From Leeuwenhoekiella blandensis MED217 (GTDB lineage Bacteria; Bacteroidota; Bacteroidia; Flavobacteriales; Flavobacteriaceae), in contig NZ_CH672395.1 of the NCBI RefSeq assembly GCF_000152985.1, forward strand, positions 227,849-291,848: 64,000 bases of DNA, read 5' to 3'. A model generated the notes under the pieces. It was not told where the DNA came from. It saw only the letters and a program-made list of their open reading frames with translations, and ran no database searches. The translations under genes and the position numbers were made by a program. Positions 60,573-64,000 of this stretch are shown one piece after another (the stretch's first letter is position 1; every line of letters begins with the position of its first letter).

Positions 60573-60989
60573 CTATTGCTCGTATTTCTGCATTACGAGA
60601 TACTTCAGCTGCGTATCCCCTGCATTGCTGATACCATGCATACTGTTTGACGGGCAGTACAAGCTGGTGTATGGGCCTACTTCTACTGTTTTTCCATCCA
60701 GATAGAATTCCGCAGTGCCTTCCAATACAAAGAAGAACTCGTCTTGAGGATGTTGATGTGGCGCATGCGTGGATTTACCCGGCTCTACCACACTCATCTT
60801 GATCGTTCTTCCATCGGTAAATTCCTTATCGGCAAACCAGAATTGATGCCCCACTTTAGTTTCCTGCGCCTGCTCTTCAGAATAGGTAGTCACACAATCT
60901 TCAAAGCTGTAAGTTTTGTCTGTCGGGGTTTGTTGTGCGCAAAGCGGAAAAGCCATACACAGCAAGATCACATAAAGAAAAGGCTTCAT
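60573..60989 (-). CDS. Secreted cupin-domain protein
   Basis: A 138-residue protein with a signal peptide (MKPFLYVILLCMAFPLCAQ) and one cupin barrel. The first cupin motif is APHQHPQDEFFFVLEG with two His and a Glu. The second, GPYTSLYCPSNSMHGISN, ends in the metal-binding His. The function is unknown, and a metal-dependent enzyme or sugar-binding role is possible. It is divergent from the AraC regulator gene. Confidence 0.82.
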   Translation of the reverse strand: MKPFLYVILLCMAFPLCAQQTPTDKTYSFEDCVTTYSEEQAQETKVGHQFWFADKEFTDGRTIKMSVVEPGKSTHAPHQHPQDEFFFVLEGTAEFYLDGKTVEVGPYTSLYCPSNSMHGISNAGDTQLKYLVMQKYEQ

Positions 60990-61053
60990 AATACTGAATT
61001 TAAAGCGCTTAAGTTACGCATTTTGTAAAGGAGTTTCGTAGGCCGGTATTGCG

Positions 61054-61061
61054 TAACTTTG
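61054..61061 (+). promoter_or_regulatory. Probable AraC gene promoter, -7 element
   Basis: TAACTTTG, 14 bases before the ATG at 61076. It overlaps a TTG start candidate at 61049, so that start is unlikely. Confidence 0.5.
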
Positions 61062-61075
61062 ATAAAAACCCGGGA

Positions 61076-61909
61076 ATGCAAGAACTTTTTAAAATTTATC
61101 AGGTAGACGCCTACGAGGCCGCGCGTATTGCTGCAACTCCCAACGAGCCGCATACGCATTCCTACGAAGAGTTGATGATAGGCAGTGCCGGTGCGCTCGA
61201 GCATTTTATAGATTTTGACTCGGTAACCACGCGTGCGCCTTTTGTGAGTTTTGTGACCAAAGGCAAGGTGCACCGCGTGTATCCCAAAGCGGTCGATGGG
61301 CAGTGTGCCATTTGGGTGATTCGTTTTAAGAGTGAGTTTATTGCAGAGACCACCTTTCAACTGTATGCCTGGTATCACAAGCAAGCCGATCTCAGTCTGG
61401 AAGTCGGACCTTGTTTTGACCGACTGCTTACTGTGTGCGAACTGATGGCTGCCGAAATGCAACAGGAAACTCCAGATTATGCAATTATCCGTCAGTTGTT
61501 GAGTGCCTTGTTTACGATGGTGGAAGGCGAACGCAAGAAAATACATCCGGAAACCGATTATGCGCACAACACCAAGCATATTTCGTTTAAGAACTTTCTG
61601 GCGGTTCTAGAAGAGAATTACCACCGCCCGGTAGGTGTGGAGTATTATGCTGAAAAGCTGTTTATGTCGAGCCGTAACCTCAATTTGATCTGTCAGGATA
61701 TTTTAGGTCAAAGCGTTTCAGAGATCATTGAAACCCGCAAGTTGATCGAAGCCAAAAACCTGCTGATCAGTACCGACAAAACCGTGAGTGAGATCGCTTA
61801 CGAGCTGGGCTACAGTGACAATGCCTATTTTTCTAATGTCTTTAAAAAGAAGTCCGGCGAGTCACCGGGAGCCTTCCGTAAGGAGATGCAAGCCAAGCTT
61901 ATTTCTTAA
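61076..61909 (+). CDS. AraC-family transcriptional regulator
   Basis: About 277 residues. The N-terminal half is a cupin-like ligand domain (EPHTHSYEELMIGSAGALEHFIDF). The C-terminal half is a double helix-turn-helix: FLAVLEENYHRPVGVEYYAEKLFMSSRNLNLICQDILGQSVSEIIETRKLIEAK, then SEIAYELGYSDNAYFSNVFKKKSGESPGAFRK. A TTG at 61049 is rejected because it lies before the -7 element. It is divergent from the cupin gene and is followed by the dioxygenase gene, either of which could be its target. Confidence 0.9.
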   Translation: MQELFKIYQVDAYEAARIAATPNEPHTHSYEELMIGSAGALEHFIDFDSVTTRAPFVSFVTKGKVHRVYPKAVDGQCAIWVIRFKSEFIAETTFQLYAWYHKQADLSLEVGPCFDRLLTVCELMAAEMQQETPDYAIIRQLLSALFTMVEGERKKIHPETDYAHNTKHISFKNFLAVLEENYHRPVGVEYYAEKLFMSSRNLNLICQDILGQSVSEIIETRKLIEAKNLLISTDKTVSEIAYELGYSDNAYFSNVFKKKSGESPGAFRKEMQAKLIS

Positions 61910-62019
61910 TCTTACAATAGTTTTTCTGATAGGCTCAATGAAGTACAAGGATGTATTGCTGAACTTTGTTCTGTAAAAAATACGCGTCTTTTAAGACGGT
62001 GTATACTCAAAATCAGGTT

Positions 62020-62901
62020 ATGAACCGATTGGATTTTTTAAAAATGGCAGCGATGCTGCCGATACTAGGAGCAGCTATGAAACTTAAAGATTTAGAAAAA
62101 TGGAACCAGAGCCTTCCCAATACCGAAAAAATGCCGGTGTTGTTTTTAGGTCATGGGAGTCCGATGAACGCAATAGAAGAAAATCAATTTGTCACCGAAT
62201 TCAGAAAACTGGGGCAGGAACTCACCCGCCCACAGGCTATTTTATGTATTTCGGCACACTGGGAAACGCGAGGGACTTTTGTAACGGCGATGGAGCACCC
62301 GCAAACCATTCACGACTTTGGCGGTTTCCCTCAAGCCTTGTTTGACGTGCAATACCCTGCACCGGGCAGTCCGGAACTGGCACTTGCAACGCAAAAGTTG
62401 GTAACAAGCACCGAAGTACATCTGGATGATAAATGGGGATTGGACCACGGCTCGTGGAGTGTGATCAAACATATGTACCCTGATGCGATGGTAGCCGTGA
62501 TCCAGATGAGTATCGACTATACACAGCCAGCGCAATACCATTATGATCTGGCTAAAGAACTGGCAGCACTTCGTCACAAAGGCGTGCTTATCGTAGGTAG
62601 CGGGAATATGATCCACAACCTGCGCCGCGTGGCCTGGGACAAACTCAACGCGCCTTATGCGTATGATTGGGCACTGGAAGCTCGCGAGAAAATGAACACC
62701 GCAATTCTTACCCACGATCACCAAACGCTTATCGATTTTAGAAAGCAAGGCACTGCTTTTGACCTTTCGATCCCCACCCCTGAGCATTACCTGCCGCTGA
62801 TCTATGCGTTGGCCTTACAAGACGATCAGGATGAGGTACAGTTGTTTAACGACGAACCTGTTGGTGGGTCGTTGTCTATGACGTCGTTGAAGATTGCATA
62901 A
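62020..62901 (+). CDS. 4,5-DOPA dioxygenase extradiol family protein
   Basis: About 293 residues of the LigB/YgiD family, an extradiol-type dioxygenase with a metal site. The metal-binding histidines appear in VLFLGHGSPMNA and ISAHWETRGTFV. The family blocks DFGGFPQALFDVQYPAPGSPELA, DKWGLDHGSWSVIKHMYPDA and VGSGNMIHNLR follow. The N-terminus at 62020 (MNRLDFLKMAAMLPILGAAM) looks like a short signal or anchor. An 18-residue upstream extension to 61966 is less likely. It ends at a perfect palindrome. Confidence 0.88.
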   Translation: MNRLDFLKMAAMLPILGAAMKLKDLEKWNQSLPNTEKMPVLFLGHGSPMNAIEENQFVTEFRKLGQELTRPQAILCISAHWETRGTFVTAMEHPQTIHDFGGFPQALFDVQYPAPGSPELALATQKLVTSTEVHLDDKWGLDHGSWSVIKHMYPDAMVAVIQMSIDYTQPAQYHYDLAKELAALRHKGVLIVGSGNMIHNLRRVAWDKLNAPYAYDWALEAREKMNTAILTHDHQTLIDFRKQGTAFDLSIPTPEHYLPLIYALALQDDQDEVQLFNDEPVGGSLSMTSLKIA

Positions 62902-62933
62902 ACACAATTGAAAGCACGTGCTTTCAATTGTGT
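62902..62933. terminator. Perfect palindromic terminator after the dioxygenase gene
   Basis: A 32-base perfect palindrome with arms starting ACACAATTGAAAG and centre CACGTG, directly after the stop codon. A short T-run (TCTTTT) follows. Confidence 0.8.
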
Positions 62934-63009
62934 CTTTTCAATTCGTAATTCTTCGATGTATATGGCTGAGGTACTCTGTTTGAGTAAACTTAACGTCTAA
63001 TTAAGTTCT

Positions 63010-63041
63010 TTACTTTTCTTTGCTTGTCCAAAGAAAAGTAA
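63010..63041. repeat. Inverted repeat TTACTTTTCTTTG / CAAAGAAAAGTAA
   Basis: Arms of 13 bases pair perfectly around a six-base loop CTTGTC. The same pattern, TTTTCTTTGCTTGTCCAAAGAAAA, is a repeat I recall from many Bacteroidota and other genomes. Confidence 0.6.
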
Positions 63042-63093
63042 CAAAAGAAAAGACCCTTTTTCTTAGGTATTTTGCCTTATCAGGCAAACCACA

Positions 63094-63149
63094 ACAAGGC
63101 TCCTAAATTTTTTCCAAGGCTTCTAAAATTTTTAACGGAGCCTTATTGT
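63094..63149. repeat. Tandem and inverted AAGGCTCC motifs
   Basis: AAGGCTCCTAAATTTTTT and AAGGCTTCTAAAATTTTT are two near copies in tandem. They are followed by GGAGCCTT, which pairs with the first motif. Confidence 0.45.
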
Positions 63150-63272
63150 TATACTGAAGAAAAAGAATGCCAAAGCAGAAGCAGTCTTCCTCTAATGTAT
63201 TAAAATGTTCAAACCGGCATACTTTTTACATCTGTAGTAAAACAAGGAAATGCCGCAGCGTTGGGCAGTGGA

Positions 63273-63301
63273 GGATGGCCTAGCGTAGCGGTTTGCCATC
63301 C
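63273..63301. repeat. Inverted repeat GGATGGC / GCCATCC
   Basis: Seven-base arms around a 15-base loop within the repeat cluster. Confidence 0.4.
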
Positions 63302-63355
63302 GCAGGATAAGGAATTTACGTAGTTTTCAAGGATGTAAAAATAAGCCTAGACTTT

Positions 63356-63375
63356 CCTGCCTGCCGGCAGGCAGG
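63356..63375. repeat. Perfect palindrome CCTGCCTGCCGGCAGGCAGG
   Basis: A 20-base perfect palindrome. A partial match, GCAGGCAGGT, lies at about 18185, also in an intergenic region, so it is probably an interspersed REP-like sequence. Confidence 0.65.
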
Positions 63376-63379
63376 TTTG

Positions 63380-63408
63380 ATTCTTTTTTGGGCAATGCAA
63401 AAAAGAAT
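63380..63408. repeat. Inverted repeat ATTCTTTTTTG / CAAAAAAGAAT
   Basis: Eleven-base arms around a seven-base loop, directly after the GC-rich palindrome. The two may form one composite repeat. Confidence 0.6.
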
Positions 63409-63549
63409 GAATATGAATAGAAGTAAATATTATCAAATATAGGATAGTAGATTCACGAGCTCTTGAATAATAGGGCTAGGGGATGATGGGGATTACCTTC
63501 AATTCAACATTGCTTAAAAAAAAAGCAATAAAGAATGCTTAGGATTAGC

Positions 63550-63557
63550 TAAATTTG
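63550..63557 (+). promoter_or_regulatory. Probable promoter of the esterase gene, -7 element
   Basis: TAAATTTG, 24 bases before the ATG at 63582. Confidence 0.45.
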
Positions 63558-63581
63558 AGAGATAACCCATTTTAAATCCTT

Positions 63582-64000
63582 ATGAAAAAATATATAGTCA
63601 TTGCACTCTTGGGCCTTACAGGTTTGGTGCAAGCGCAGGAAGCCCTATTTAGCGGACAGCAAGTGAGTTCGCCTCAGGTGAATGATGATAAAAGTGTAAC
63701 CTTTCGTCTGGTAGCGCCACAAGCCGATACCGTTCAGGTGACCGGAGATTTTTTACCATCGGTTAAGGTCGATACCCCAATGGGAAAAGTAGACGGTCCC
63801 GGAAAAGCCTTACTTAGCAAAAACGAAGAAGGGGTCTGGACCTATACGACTTCTGTATTAGCACCCGAACTTTACAATTATGCCTTTATCGTAGACGGGT
63901 TTAAAACTACCGATCCGGCCAACCCGTTTCTTATACGGGATGTGGCTTCAGTAACCAATATCTTTATCGTTCCTGGGGAGCAAGCCGATCTGTACCGCGT
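63582..64000 (+). CDS. Secreted esterase with N-terminal CBM48-like domain, 3' end cut
   Basis: The first 139 residues of a secreted protein. The signal peptide is MKKYIVIALLGLTGLVQAQ. The next domain, with KSVTFRLVAPQADTVQVTGDF and VWTYTTSVLAPELYNYAFIVDGFKTTDPANP, is the beta-sandwich (E-set/CBM48-like). It precedes the alpha/beta hydrolase domain in feruloyl-esterase-like and Fae1-type proteins of Bacteroidota. The catalytic domain lies beyond the window, so the activity is only inferred. Confidence 0.78.
   Translation, partial: MKKYIVIALLGLTGLVQAQEALFSGQQVSSPQVNDDKSVTFRLVAPQADTVQVTGDFLPSVKVDTPMGKVDGPGKALLSKNEEGVWTYTTSVLAPELYNYAFIVDGFKTTDPANPFLIRDVASVTNIFIVPGEQADLYR

Larger units (their letters stand above)
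62934..63581. other. 648-base non-coding region with a cluster of repeats
   Basis: No coding frame is supported. It holds at least five inverted repeats between about 63010 and 63408 (see separate entries). The last part up to the gene at 63582 is AT-rich and contains a -7 element. It may be a remnant of several interspersed repeats. Confidence 0.6.

Noticed and set aside
60986-61579. A 197-residue minus-strand open frame
   Set aside because: It lies antisense within the AraC gene, has no recognisable domain and an unusual composition. The plus-strand frame has clear family motifs.
62242-62787. A 181-residue minus-strand open frame
   Set aside because: Shadow of the DODA dioxygenase gene. 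The translation is rich in Arg, His and Cys without motifs.
1-64000. CRISPR arrays, tRNA or rRNA genes, prophage or intact insertion sequences
   Set aside because: No regularly spaced direct repeats, no tRNA cloverleaf or rRNA blocks, and no transposase, integrase or phage proteins were recognised on reading both strands.

Overview
The window looks like chromosomal DNA of a marine-type member of the Flavobacteriaceae (Bacteroidota). The evidence is a SusC/SusD pair with a polysaccharide utilisation locus, DUF4296 and DUF4271 genes, a bS16 protein with a long acidic tail, lipoprotein signal peptides of the flavobacterial kind, repeated TTG start codons, and promoters fitting the flavobacterial consensus TTG-N17..23-TAnnTTTG. 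The genus cannot be fixed by reading alone. No rRNA, tRNA, CRISPR array, phage or intact insertion sequence was seen.

Bases 1-34200 are mostly housekeeping genes. They include the 3'-truncated tyrS, an epimerase, pyrC with a dolichol-phosphate-mannose-synthase-like gene, hemD, pckA, a saccharopine dehydrogenase with an Lrp-type regulator, a PhoB/PhoR-like two-component system, trmB, a Mrp/NifU iron-sulfur pair, a 2Fe-2S ferredoxin, glutaryl-CoA dehydrogenase and rpsP-rimM. Within this part, 26775-32076 is a compact iron-uptake operon: TonB siderophore receptor, DUF4198, DUF3325-like, DUF3649-like and PepSY. Its promoter is flanked by two similar inverted repeats that look like iron-regulator operators.

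Bases 34238-53797 hold an S9 peptidase and then a roughly 14 kb minus-strand polysaccharide utilisation operon. Its gene order is SusC, SusD, GH144, GH144, esterase, GH3, esterase, sulfatase, EEP hydrolase. A 915-residue membrane-spanning LuxR-type one-component sensor sits directly upstream. The paired GH144 enzymes with a GH3 beta-glucosidase suggest growth on beta-1,2-glucan. The sulfatase and esterases are unexpected for a plain glucan and hint at a decorated substrate. Between this operon and the S9 peptidase lies a structured stretch with its own -7 element and terminator, which I propose as a small RNA gene.

Bases 54034-64000 carry an MFS transporter, an SdiA-regulated-family propeller, a GDPD lipoprotein, a histidine-rich secreted protein next to a TonB receptor (probable metal uptake), a cupin/AraC/DODA-dioxygenase group, a roughly 480 bp island of palindromic repeats, and the start of a CBM48-like esterase.
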